From positions 310,001-374,000 of the forward strand of contig JBGAUW010000001.1 in assembly GCA_044228435.1 (NCBI GenBank): 64,000 nucleotides of DNA, given 5' to 3'. Below, piece by piece: positions 35,088 through 44,859 of this stretch (position 1 is its first letter; each line of letters opens with the position of its first letter). Source of the stretch: Bog-950 sp044228435. Its GTDB lineage: Bacteria; Bacteroidota; Bacteroidia; Chitinophagales; LD1. The notes beneath the pieces were generated by a model, which was not told the DNA's origin, did no database searches, and worked only from the letters and a program-made list of their open reading frames with translations. The position numbers were made by a program, and so were the translations under genes.

Positions 35088-37250
35088 ATGAAAAGAAAAC
35101 TACCCATTCTGCTTGTGTTGCTGGTTATTGCCGGCAGCCTTTTTTCGCAAAACATAGCCGCCTACGACTGGGCCAAATCGATTGGCACGGCTGCCGGAAA
35201 CGATGCAACCTGGGACCTGACCACCGATGCTGCAGGCAATGTATATGTAACCGGTAAATTTGCCAGCGATTCTATTGATTTAGACCCCGGCTTGGGCGAA
35301 AACATAGTGGTATCGGCCGGTGGAGATGATATTTTCTTATCAAAGTATTCGCCAAATGGTCAGCTAATTTGGGCACGGGCTATGGGTGGCAGCGGTGATG
35401 ATGAGAGCCGCTCTGTAGTTTTGGATGAAGATGATAACATCTGGATTACAGGCACCTTTAAAGCTACCGCAGACTTTAATCCCGGTGCCGGCACCAACAA
35501 CCTTACTTCGCTGGGTGAGCGGGATATATTTTTAGCTAAGTACGACAACAATGGTAACTACCTGTGGGCAGGCGCGATGGGTGGGACTAACGATGATGTG
35601 GCTAATAAAATTGCATGCAGCCCCGTTACCGGCGATGTATGGATTTGCGGAGGCTTTGAAGGGACTGCCGATTTTGACCCATCAGCGGTTAGCTATGCCT
35701 TAATATCCTTGGCTTCAAAGGATATTTTTTATGCCAGATACAATACCAGTGGTGGGCTTATAGGTGCCCGCCGGATACAAGGCAGCGGCAACGACCTTGC
35801 AATGAGTATAGATTTTGATACCAATGGCAATATGTTGCTTTGCGGAGTTTTTGTAGGCACCGTAAACTTTAACCCCACCGGTACAGCAGTTAACCTGGTA
35901 TCGAACAACAATAGCAATGATGGCTTTGTTGCCAAATATGATTTGAGCGCTACCTTACTTTGGGTAAAAGCACTGGGAGGTAAAACCAATAACGACTTTG
36001 CTATTAACGTAACAACAGATGCTAATAACAACGTTATTGTATGTGGCTATTATTCCGACACCTGCGAATTTCAATCAGGTGTAGGAGCATCCCGCAGAGC
36101 AGGTTTAGGCGCAGCAGATGCTTACGTAGCCAACTACGATTCTACAGGCAACTTTAGGGGTTTGATAACATTTGGAGCTTTGGGGGCATATACTGCCGCG
36201 TGGGACGTAGCTACCGATAACGATGGATATATATACGTAACCGGATATGCCAGCAGTAATTTTGATGCCGGCAACGATATGGGCACGCCTTACGTTATTG
36301 ATGTGCCTGGCAAAAACGCCTACCTGCTTAAATACGACCTTTGGGGAAATTTCTATGTTGGCGCTAATATTTCTTACGGCTCCGCTAATGTAACCGGCTA
36401 TTGCGCCCATGTTGATGCACAGGGCGGTATACTGGTGGGTGGCGAGCTACAAGGCACGGCCGATATGGATCCTTCTGTGCTGACCAATAACCTGACAAGC
36501 TTTAGCGGAAACAGAGATGCATTTTGGGCGCGTTATTTTAACTGCTCTATACCGGGCGGAATATTTTACACTACCGATACTATTTGCCCGGGCAGCACTG
36601 CCGATATTAGCGGGGGGGCTAATTTTGGATATACCACCGGTTGGTATGCCGATGCTGCTGCTACCGTTTTTTTAGCGGCAAACCAATATACCACACCCGC
36701 GCTGCAAACCAGCACCATCTATTACTTTATGGATAGTGTGTGCGGTATAAAAAAGACAACACCCGTAACCGTACTAGTAAACCCAAGGCCCGATACTACA
36801 ATAATACAGAGCGGCGCTACGCTTACTGCACAAGCCACCAATGTAACCTTTCAATGGTATGATTGCAATACCGAACAACCGGTAAGCAATGCTACAAATG
36901 CCAGCTTTACACCGGTAAATGCGGGTGTTTATACCGTGCTTATAACCGACGCTCTTACAGGTTGCTACAGCTACCCTGCCTGCGTAAGTTTAAACCCGTT
37001 AGGAATGGAAGTAACTAAATACGATGCGCCAGTTACAATATACCCTAACCCCGCAACGGAAACCTTGCTGATTAACCGGACCGGTAACTACAATGACCAA
37101 TATAAAATATATGATGTAACCGGCAGGGTAATTTACGAAGGCCAGCTAAACAGCACAACAATTACCCTAAACATTAGTGACTGGAAAGCCGGTATGTATT
37201 ACCTGGTAGCCGGCACCTCAGCGCCTGTGTCTTTTGTAACCATAAAATAA
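35088..37250 (+). CDS. T9SS-secreted protein with SBBP-type beta-propeller repeats
   Basis: 720 residues from the ATG at 35088; the open frame begins earlier only with a TTG. The signal peptide is MKRKLPILLVLLVIAGSLFS. Residues about 25-480 hold repeats of the pattern W-A-x-x-G-x-x-D-D-x-x-x-x-x-x-D-x-x-G-N-V/W-x-x-G-x-F (SBBP/beta-propeller). Two Ig-like modules follow (about 485-640), and then a type A sorting tail starting around IYPNPATETLLINR. It acts outside the cell, probably in adhesion or matrix. The next gene is 6 bp away, so the two are co-transcribed. The shared element lies upstream. Confidence 0.88.
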   Translation: MKRKLPILLVLLVIAGSLFSQNIAAYDWAKSIGTAAGNDATWDLTTDAAGNVYVTGKFASDSIDLDPGLGENIVVSAGGDDIFLSKYSPNGQLIWARAMGGSGDDESRSVVLDEDDNIWITGTFKATADFNPGAGTNNLTSLGERDIFLAKYDNNGNYLWAGAMGGTNDDVANKIACSPVTGDVWICGGFEGTADFDPSAVSYALISLASKDIFYARYNTSGGLIGARRIQGSGNDLAMSIDFDTNGNMLLCGVFVGTVNFNPTGTAVNLVSNNNSNDGFVAKYDLSATLLWVKALGGKTNNDFAINVTTDANNNVIVCGYYSDTCEFQSGVGASRRAGLGAADAYVANYDSTGNFRGLITFGALGAYTAAWDVATDNDGYIYVTGYASSNFDAGNDMGTPYVIDVPGKNAYLLKYDLWGNFYVGANISYGSANVTGYCAHVDAQGGILVGGELQGTADMDPSVLTNNLTSFSGNRDAFWARYFNCSIPGGIFYTTDTICPGSTADISGGANFGYTTGWYADAAATVFLAANQYTTPALQTSTIYYFMDSVCGIKKTTPVTVLVNPRPDTTIIQSGATLTAQATNVTFQWYDCNTEQPVSNATNASFTPVNAGVYTVLITDALTGCYSYPACVSLNPLGMEVTKYDAPVTIYPNPATETLLINRTGNYNDQYKIYDVTGRVIYEGQLNSTTITLNISDWKAGMYYLVAGTSAPVSFVTIK

Positions 37251-37256
37251 ACCAAT

Positions 37257-37805
37257 ATGAAAAAGAAAACACTTTTACTTATGGCTTTAACCGCGATTTG
37301 TTGCTTTAACCTTGCAGCACAAAGCCCTTGCGGATTTAGCACTACTATTACCGAAACAGGCGGAACATTTACTACGCCGGTTGCCGGTGCCGACTACCAA
37401 TGGCTGTATTGCAACACCGGTTTGCCTATTAACAATGCAACCGCGCAAAGTTATACCCCAACTTTTGGTGGCGCTTATGCCGTGGTTATTACCCTGAACG
37501 GTTGTAAAGATACTACCAATTGCCTGCAATCGCAAAGTTTTGCGGCCACAGGTATTGATGAGATGGACAACTCACAATTTAAGGTAGTTAACCACGGGAA
37601 TAGTGTAAGTATAAAAAACAGCGGTGCAGATATGCTTGCAGATATGGCGATAGTTAATGCAAATGGCCAAACGTTGCTGCAACAGAAAGCGGTTCTTTCA
37701 TCGGAGTATAAGATTAGTACCGTTGAGTTGCCAGCCGGGTTGTACTTTGTATTACTAAAAACCGAAAACACAAACACCTTAATCCGCTTTTTTAAGCGCC
37801 TGTAG
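37257..37805 (+). CDS. Small T9SS-secreted Ig-like protein
   Basis: 182 residues. The signal peptide MKKKTLLLMALTAICCFNLA is followed by one Ig-like module like that at the end of the preceding protein (DYQWLYCNTGLPINN, SYTPTFGGAYAVVI). The last about 75 residues resemble the sorting tail, ending in NTLIRFFKRL. The organisation looks like a stand-alone copy of the C-terminal half of its larger neighbours. It is translated from the same mRNA as the 720-residue protein and followed by a strong terminator. Confidence 0.82.
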   Translation: MKKKTLLLMALTAICCFNLAAQSPCGFSTTITETGGTFTTPVAGADYQWLYCNTGLPINNATAQSYTPTFGGAYAVVITLNGCKDTTNCLQSQSFAATGIDEMDNSQFKVVNHGNSVSIKNSGADMLADMAIVNANGQTLLQQKAVLSSEYKISTVELPAGLYFVLLKTENTNTLIRFFKRL

Positions 37806-37830
37806 TAGCCGGGTAGTGATTGCAGGCGCG

Positions 37831-37863
37831 GCCGTGTGTTGGAAAAACACGCGGCTTTTTTTT
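37831..37863 (+). terminator. Strong terminator after the two-gene T9SS operon
   Basis: GCCGTGTGTT (37831-37840) pairs with AACACGCGGC (37846-37855) over ten pairs including one G-T, with a five-base loop, followed by eight T residues. Confidence 0.9.
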
Positions 37864-37878
37864 GCCCCCATAAGCAAA

Positions 37879-37945
37879 TAATAAACCTAACTCAATACCC
37901 CTACGCAAGGTAAATAAGTAAAACATACTGCATTTAATAAACCTA
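37879..37945 (+). promoter_or_regulatory. Two direct copies of the shared element before the giant adhesin gene
   Basis: An 11-of-12 match at 37878-37889 (ATAATAAACCTA) and an exact TTAATAAACCTAAT at 37934-37947, about 55 bp apart and in the same direction. The exact copy is 68 bp before the start codon at 38013, with TTTGC cores 41 and 46 bp after it. Confidence 0.6.
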
Positions 37946-38012
37946 ATGCTTCCATTTAAAAGGGAAAGTTTAAGGATGTATAGGGGTTTGCTTTGCAACA
38001 AATATTTAATCT

Positions 38013-41000
38013 ATGAAGAAAGAGAGATTTTTACTACCCTTATTGTTATTGTTTGCCTTTACACTAAACGCCCAGAATTACCAATGGGCTAAACGCCTTG
38101 CCGGTACGGGGGCTTTTGATGTACAGGTAAACGATGTGATTGTTGATCAAAACGTTTATGTAGGCGGTTCCTTTTCAGGCACGGTTGACTTTGACCCCGG
38201 CGCGGGCGTAAGCACCAAAACAGCCAACGGCACAGATGGTTTTATAGCCAAGTACGACCACGGTGGTAACCTAATTTGGGTTTATAGCACCAACGCCACC
38301 GGAAACCAGGAAGTGCGGGGGCTTAACCTTGGCACTAAATTAAATGGTGCTGTGCAAACGTCTACCTCCAGCATTTCGTTAATTGCTTTAGAAACAGCTA
38401 ATGCCGCGGTATATGCATCAACAAGTTTTAGTACCAGTGCAACTATAAAAGTAAACAAGCTAGCTAAGAACTCTCAAACAGTATTATATGTTGCAGGTAG
38501 TTTCACAGGTAATTTTCAGCTATCGGGAGGACCATCGGCTGTTGGAACAGATGCCTTTTTAATGGGTTTTACTTTGGGGTCGACACCAACCACATACTTT
38601 AGCTTAAATTTTTTGCAAGGGTACGGGGGCAATGGATACCAGGAGGCGTTTGATGTATCTGTACAATTACCCGCAATTCGCATGGCTGGTGTTTTTGCCA
38701 GCACCTGTACTTTCCCAAGCGGCGGTAGCGTATCGTTGACCTCTGCCGGCGGCACAGATGGTTTTGTTATTGAATTAAACTCGGTTGGTAACCCTACCTT
38801 TTCCACAAACAAACTGCAAATAGGCGGCACGGGCAACGATGGTATTACATCTATCGAAGCCGACCCGGGCACCCGTGCTTTTGCTATTGGTGGTTACTTT
38901 TCCGATACAATCGACTTCGACCCGTCAGCTGCTACATCATCGTTGGGTGCCAGTGGCCTCAAAGATGGTTTTGTTGCCCGCTATTGGTTTAATGCGGGTG
39001 CTTCGGGCCCTCTTTTTTCGTTTGCAAAAAAGACAGGCGGCACTTTTGATGATGAAGTTACAGATGTTTCTGTAAGCGCAAGCGGCGCCCACCCTGTTTA
39101 CTATGCGGTTAGTAATGGAGCAGCATCCGGCTTGGCTATCAGCACCGGGGCTTACGATTCGCTGGGCACTGTAGTAACATTTGGCGGCCTGTTATTCCCG
39201 GCTAACCAAACTACAGTAAATAAGTGCAATTCTATTTGTGCTTATAATCCTTCAGCCGGTGCCAACCCGGATGTTTACCTGGGGGGTATTTTTAATGCCA
39301 GAACTGATTTTAACCCTGGTGCCGGTTTAGATACTGTTCCGGCAATTAGCGGAGGTAACAATGGATTTATACAAAAATTCAGCAGCTGTGCTGTAGCTTC
39401 GCAACCTACAATTGCGGTTAGCAGCGATAGTATATGCCCCGGACTAACCGATACACTTTCTATTACATCGGGCGCTTTGAACGGAAATGCTAACTGGGTA
39501 TGGTACTCCGGCACATGCGGCGGCACACAGGTAGGCACAGGGCGGGTAATTGTAGTAACTCCTTCGGCTACAACAAGCTACTATGCACGCGGTGAGAGCG
39601 GATGTGCCGCAAACGGCACTTGCTCGGTTGCCAAAACTGTAGTAGTAAAAGCACAGCCACCAGCTCCGGTTATTACCCCATCGGGCCCTACATCCATATG
39701 CGCCGGCGAGCAGGTTTTTTATTCGTTGGTTATAACCAACTTAAGTGCGCCATTTACCTACCAATGGCGCAAAAATGGTGTAGCCGTTAGCGGGGCCACT
39801 AACTCCGTTTACTATCCTTCCGCAATTGCCAATAACGATGTATTTAGCTGCATTGTTACGGGCAGTAATAGCTGTGGCTCTATAGTATCAGCTACTTCCA
39901 GTAATTTAACTGTTACCGTTGCTTCATCTGTAGCACCTGTAGTAACTATTACAACCCCATCTGCCACAGCGTGCAATAACACAAACGTAACCTTTACCGC
40001 TACAGCTACCAACGGCGGCACCACGCCAACCTACCAATGGCTACGCAATAACGTGCCTATTAGTAGTGCTACTTCTGCGGTTTATGTAGCCAATTCAGTT
40101 ATTTTGGGCAGCACGGTTAGCATTACATGCCAGCTTACCTCATCGCTTGCCTGTGCAGTGCCTACCAAAGACACCAGTAATGCGCTGTTTGTATCGGTTA
40201 CTCCAAGTGTGCTACCCGCTGTAAGTATCAGCGCCTCAGCTACCACCATATGTGCAAATGGCACGGTTACATTTACAGCCACCCCTACCAATGGCGGCAC
40301 CACCCCAGCTTATGTATGGCGCAAAAACGGCAACCCTATATCCGGTGCAACGGCATCAACCTACACGGCTTCGGGCATTGCCAGCGGCGATGTGTTTAGC
40401 TGTGTAATGACCTCTAATGCCACGTGCCCATCACCAGCCACTGCTACCTCTAATAATATCACTATTAGTATTACCGCACCTGTTACACCAGCTGTAAGTA
40501 TTTCGGCTTCTGTTACCAGCATCTGCGCCGGCACCAATGTTAACTTTACGGCCACCCCCACCAATGGCGGTTCGGCACCCGCTTACCAATGGAAGAAGAA
40601 CGGAGTAAATATTACCGGCGCTACTTCGGCAACTTATGCAAGCAGTACACTCGCCAACAATGATTTAATAACCTGTGAATTAACATCCAACGCACCATGT
40701 GTTACCAGTTCAACTGCTACCAGCAACCAGTTAACTATTTCGGTTATAGCTACGGTGGCCCCCGCTATTGGTATTACCGCATCGGTAAACCCTGTTTGCG
40801 CAGGTGCCGATGTAACATTTACAGCAGTAGCTACCAATGGTGGAAATAGCCCCTCTTATCAATGGCGTAAAAATGGCGTAAACATTACCGGTGCTACTTT
40901 AGCTACTTATACCACCAGTTCGGTTGCCAACAATGATGTTTTTAGTTGCGTGCTTACATCATCACTGGGTTGCGCAGTCCCCGGCACAGCTACATCTAAC

Positions 41001-44000
41001 TCAATTACGGTTGGCGTTACGCCCGCAGTAACTCCCACTATATCTATTTCGGCGCCTTCTACTACCATTTGTGCCGGCAGCAACATAACATTTACTGCCG
41101 CACCGGTTAATGGCGGTACTTCGCCTGTGTATACCTGGAAAAGAAATGGCAACATACAATCGGGTTCCACCTCCACGTTCAGCAGCAACTCATTAGTAAA
41201 TGGCGATGTAATTACTTGTCAGCTTACATCCAATGCTGTGTGTGCAACGCCGGCAAGCGTAAACAGCAACAGCCTTACCGTTACCGTAAATGCGTTGGTT
41301 AATGCAGGTATAAGTATAGCTGCTACACAAACCACCATTTGCGCCGGCAACAGCGTAACCTTTACAGCTACGCCGGTAAATGGCGGTAATGCCCCCGTAT
41401 ATCAGTGGAGGAAAAACGGAGCTGGCATCAGCGGCGCTACAGCAGCCACTTACACCACTTCAACTTTAGCCAATGGCGATGTTTTTGCCTGCGATATTAC
41501 ATCCAACGCAGCCTGCCTTGGCAACTCGGGAGCCAGCAGTAATAACATTACTATTACTGTTAGTAACAGTGTTACACCGGCCTTAAGTATAAGTACAGCT
41601 TCTACTACCATTTGCGCCGGCACGGCGGTAACATTTACAACTTCGCCAACTAACGGAGGCAGCAACCCTGCTTTTCAATGGAAAAAGAATAACACCAACA
41701 TAAATGGTGCTACCGGAGCCTCCTTTACATCTTCTACTCTGGCCAATGGCGATATTATTACCTGTGTATTAACCTCATCCGTATCGTGCGCATCACCCGC
41801 CACCGCTACATCCAACAGTTTAACGCTTACAGTTAACAATACGGTAGCACCTGCTATAACTATAGCTACCCCCAACACCACTGTATGTGCCGGAAGCAGC
41901 ATTACATTTACAGCTACACCGGTAAACGGCGGCAACAGCCCTACCTACACCTGGCGCGAAAACGGAGTAGACCAGGGTAACACTACAGCCACTTATACTA
42001 TACCTAACATAGCTACAGGAACTACGGTTAGCTGCGTGCTGCAATCGTCTGCCGCCTGCGCATCGCCGGCGACTGCTACCAGCAACAGCACTACAGTTAA
42101 CGTAACCCCATTAATTACACCAGCAGTTAGTATAGTGGCAAGCCAAACTACCATATGCGCAGGTAATAGCGTAACCTTTACCGCCACACCTGTTAATGGC
42201 GGCACCACACCAGCTTACCAATGGAAAAAGAATGGCAATAACATCAGCGGAGCCACCTCGGCTACTTACACCGCTAGTAGTATTGCCGATGGAGACTTTT
42301 TTAGCTGCACGCTCACCTCTAACGCTGCCTGCTTAAGCACTACCTCGGCCGCCAGCAATACAGTCACCATTACCGTTAGCGGCAGTGTAACACCGGCAAT
42401 TAATATAGGTTCTACGGCAACCACTATTTGTGCCGGTACCAACGTAACCTTTACTGCATCGCCTACCAATGGCGGCACTACACCAGGCTACCAATGGAAA
42501 AAGAATAATGTAAACATATCCGGAGCCAATGGCGCCACCTTTACATCCTCTTCACTTGTCAATGGCGATATTATCACATGCGTCTTGTCATCTTCTGTAT
42601 CCTGCGCTTCTCCTGCATCAGTTACCTCAAACGCAATTACTATTACCGTAAACGCTATTGTAACACCTACCATCGCTATAGCCACGCCTAATACTACTTT
42701 CTGTGCCGGAACTGCGGTTACGTTTACCGCAACTATAACCAACGGTGGTAACGCACCTGTTTATGAGTGGCGGGAAAACGGCGTAGCCCAGGGCAGCGCC
42801 GGCAATACGCATACCACAAGCAATCTTGGCAATGGCGATGTAATTACCTGTATACTTGTTTCGGATGCAACATGTACATCGGGCACTACTGCTACCAGTA
42901 ACAGCTTAACGGTTACTGTTAATCCATTAGTTACGCCAACCATTAATATAGCCGCTACGCAAACTACAGTATGCGCCGGTAATAGCGTAACCTTTACTGC
43001 AACAGCAGCTAACCAGGGCTCGGCACCAACTTACCAATGGAAGAAAAACGGCAGCAATATAAACGGGGCTACCAATTCAACTTATACAGTCAGCAATATT
43101 GCCGATGGTGATATTTTTACCTGTAGCCTTACAGCAAATGCCACTTGCCTAAGTACGAATACCGCTACCAGCAATGCACTTACAATTAATGTTAGTAGTA
43201 GCGTAACCCCTGCATTAAGTATAAGCACAACCAACACAACTATTTGTGCAGGCGCCAGTGCTACTTTTACTGCCACACCTACTAATGGCGGCGCTACGCC
43301 TGCCTACCAGTGGAAAAAGAATAATGCAAATATTGCCGGGGCTACAGGCGCAACTTATGCATCTTCTACACTTACCAGCGGCGATGTAATTAGCTGTGTG
43401 CTTACCTCATCGGTTTCGTGCGCTGCACCAACTACGGCCACATCTAACAGTATTACGGTAACCGTATCGCCGGCTTTTACACCTGCTGTAACTATTACTG
43501 CAACAGATGATACTGTATGCGCACTTTCATCCGTTACATTTACAGCAGCCGGAAACGGCACTGTTGCCACTTACCAATGGACAGTAAACGGCGTTAACGC
43601 AAACCCCGGCAATTCAATAACCTTTACCCCGGCAAACATTGCCGATGGCGATGCGGTACGCTGTGTAATAACATCAGCTGAGGCTTGTGCCAGCCCTTCG
43701 CAAGCAACATCGGCACCCTTTATAGTTACTGTGCTAACCCCGGCTACAGTGCAGGTAACAATTGAAACCGGACAGGATACCACCTGCGCAGGTAGTGCCG
43801 TAAGTTTTACAGCTACACCGCTAAACGGCGGCGATAACCCGGTTTACGAATGGAGCATTAACGGCAACGAAATAAGTGGGACCACAGGCGCCAACTTTAC
43901 AAGCCTAACACTAAACGATGCAGATGTAGTAGCTTGCATACTTACCAGTAGCAGCAATTGTGTGGCTAACAGCCAGGCAACATCCAACAGTATTACCATT

Positions 44001-44753
44001 AGCATAGTTAACAGCCTTACCGCAAGCGTAAGTATTGCAGCCAACCAACCGGCAGTTTGCCAGGGTAGCCTTGCTGATTTTACAGCTACCGGTATTAATG
44101 GAGGCATAGCCGCCAACTACACATGGAGCGTAAATGGCATTGATATTTTAACCGGTTCGGGCGGCCCACAAATAGCGTTAAACAACCTAAACAACAGCGA
44201 CACTGTAAGATGCAGGTTAACCAGCAGCGAAAGTTGTGTTACACAGGCGGTGGTAACTTCGGCACCGGTGATAGTTACTGTAAACGCCTTGCCCAACGTT
44301 ACCGTTAATACAGCAGGCAACGTGCTTACCGTACCTGTAGCAGCCTTATATCAATGGATTGACTGCAATGGCAACACAGCTATCAGCGGGGCAACGAATG
44401 CTTCTTATACCGCCGTTGCAAACGGAGATTACAAAGTTGCAGTAACCAATGCTGCAGGCTGCGCCGATACATCGGCCTGTATAAACGTAAACACTGTAGG
44501 TTTAGAGGAGGCTGAGCCAGAGATAATAATAATATGGCCCAATCCATTCACAGCAGGGGTAACGATAAGCGCATCCGAATTTAGTAATGGTTTTACCATG
44601 AATGTTTACAATAGCATGGGCGCATTAGTAAAAAATGCAAACAGTTTAACTGCCACTTACGCACTACCCTTAAACGATTTAACCAACGGCATCTACTTCA
44701 TTAAAGTAAGTAACGGCACTAAAACTGTTGTAAAAAGAATTGAAAAACTATAA
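38013..44753 (+). CDS. Giant T9SS adhesin with 17 tandem Ig-like repeats
   Basis: 2246 residues. The signal peptide MKKERFLLPLLLLFAFTLNA is followed by an SBBP-like propeller region (about 25-460) and a linker with an Ig-like module. About residues 549-2092 hold 17 tandem Ig-like repeats of roughly 90 residues. Each has the pattern T-x-I-C-A-G-x-x-V-x-F-T-A-x-x-x-N-G-G, then YQWKKNG, then S-G-A-T, G-D and a second Cys; the two Cys per unit probably form the domain disulfide. A short Ig module and a type A sorting tail (IIWPNPFTAGVTI on) complete it. A long, stalk-like surface adhesin is the likely role. Confidence 0.93.
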   Translation: MKKERFLLPLLLLFAFTLNAQNYQWAKRLAGTGAFDVQVNDVIVDQNVYVGGSFSGTVDFDPGAGVSTKTANGTDGFIAKYDHGGNLIWVYSTNATGNQEVRGLNLGTKLNGAVQTSTSSISLIALETANAAVYASTSFSTSATIKVNKLAKNSQTVLYVAGSFTGNFQLSGGPSAVGTDAFLMGFTLGSTPTTYFSLNFLQGYGGNGYQEAFDVSVQLPAIRMAGVFASTCTFPSGGSVSLTSAGGTDGFVIELNSVGNPTFSTNKLQIGGTGNDGITSIEADPGTRAFAIGGYFSDTIDFDPSAATSSLGASGLKDGFVARYWFNAGASGPLFSFAKKTGGTFDDEVTDVSVSASGAHPVYYAVSNGAASGLAISTGAYDSLGTVVTFGGLLFPANQTTVNKCNSICAYNPSAGANPDVYLGGIFNARTDFNPGAGLDTVPAISGGNNGFIQKFSSCAVASQPTIAVSSDSICPGLTDTLSITSGALNGNANWVWYSGTCGGTQVGTGRVIVVTPSATTSYYARGESGCAANGTCSVAKTVVVKAQPPAPVITPSGPTSICAGEQVFYSLVITNLSAPFTYQWRKNGVAVSGATNSVYYPSAIANNDVFSCIVTGSNSCGSIVSATSSNLTVTVASSVAPVVTITTPSATACNNTNVTFTATATNGGTTPTYQWLRNNVPISSATSAVYVANSVILGSTVSITCQLTSSLACAVPTKDTSNALFVSVTPSVLPAVSISASATTICANGTVTFTATPTNGGTTPAYVWRKNGNPISGATASTYTASGIASGDVFSCVMTSNATCPSPATATSNNITISITAPVTPAVSISASVTSICAGTNVNFTATPTNGGSAPAYQWKKNGVNITGATSATYASSTLANNDLITCELTSNAPCVTSSTATSNQLTISVIATVAPAIGITASVNPVCAGADVTFTAVATNGGNSPSYQWRKNGVNITGATLATYTTSSVANNDVFSCVLTSSLGCAVPGTATSNSITVGVTPAVTPTISISAPSTTICAGSNITFTAAPVNGGTSPVYTWKRNGNIQSGSTSTFSSNSLVNGDVITCQLTSNAVCATPASVNSNSLTVTVNALVNAGISIAATQTTICAGNSVTFTATPVNGGNAPVYQWRKNGAGISGATAATYTTSTLANGDVFACDITSNAACLGNSGASSNNITITVSNSVTPALSISTASTTICAGTAVTFTTSPTNGGSNPAFQWKKNNTNINGATGASFTSSTLANGDIITCVLTSSVSCASPATATSNSLTLTVNNTVAPAITIATPNTTVCAGSSITFTATPVNGGNSPTYTWRENGVDQGNTTATYTIPNIATGTTVSCVLQSSAACASPATATSNSTTVNVTPLITPAVSIVASQTTICAGNSVTFTATPVNGGTTPAYQWKKNGNNISGATSATYTASSIADGDFFSCTLTSNAACLSTTSAASNTVTITVSGSVTPAINIGSTATTICAGTNVTFTASPTNGGTTPGYQWKKNNVNISGANGATFTSSSLVNGDIITCVLSSSVSCASPASVTSNAITITVNAIVTPTIAIATPNTTFCAGTAVTFTATITNGGNAPVYEWRENGVAQGSAGNTHTTSNLGNGDVITCILVSDATCTSGTTATSNSLTVTVNPLVTPTINIAATQTTVCAGNSVTFTATAANQGSAPTYQWKKNGSNINGATNSTYTVSNIADGDIFTCSLTANATCLSTNTATSNALTINVSSSVTPALSISTTNTTICAGASATFTATPTNGGATPAYQWKKNNANIAGATGATYASSTLTSGDVISCVLTSSVSCAAPTTATSNSITVTVSPAFTPAVTITATDDTVCALSSVTFTAAGNGTVATYQWTVNGVNANPGNSITFTPANIADGDAVRCVITSAEACASPSQATSAPFIVTVLTPATVQVTIETGQDTTCAGSAVSFTATPLNGGDNPVYEWSINGNEISGTTGANFTSLTLNDADVVACILTSSSNCVANSQATSNSITISIVNSLTASVSIAANQPAVCQGSLADFTATGINGGIAANYTWSVNGIDILTGSGGPQIALNNLNNSDTVRCRLTSSESCVTQAVVTSAPVIVTVNALPNVTVNTAGNVLTVPVAALYQWIDCNGNTAISGATNASYTAVANGDYKVAVTNAAGCADTSACINVNTVGLEEAEPEIIIIWPNPFTAGVTISASEFSNGFTMNVYNSMGALVKNANSLTATYALPLNDLTNGIYFIKVSNGTKTVVKRIEKL
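41301..43478 (+). repeat. 816-bp higher-order repeat inside the adhesin gene
   Basis: Three-domain blocks recur with a period of exactly 816 bp (272 residues: 91+91+90). Starts are at 41301, 42117 and 42933; the third copy contains only the first two domains. Within a block the domains differ (types with AATQTT, STASTT and IATPNT starts), but equivalent domains in successive blocks are very alike. This shows that growth occurred by duplication of three-domain blocks. Confidence 0.8.
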
Positions 44754-44859
44754 ACCATAAAAAGCCTGACAGAAAAGCGGTTGCCCTGTTTTGCTCTTAT
44801 AAAAAAAGGCAGGGCGGGCAATCTGCTTTTTAATTATACAACACCACAAACACTACCCC

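Noticed and set aside
39657..44290. Regularly spaced repeats that might suggest a CRISPR array
   Set aside because: The units are about 270 bp, lie in one continuous reading frame and translate to Ig-like domains. No cas genes are present.
38516..44320. Many leftward open frames of 60-118 codons opposite the adhesin gene
   Set aside because: They recur with the repeat period, are rich in Val/Leu/Thr from the complement of the same codons, and have no start signals. They are shadows of the repeated coding strand.
44754..44859. Possible terminator after the 2246-residue gene
   Set aside because: GCCCTG/CAGGGC arms exist but the loop is about 20 bases and no clean T run follows, so I did not list it.
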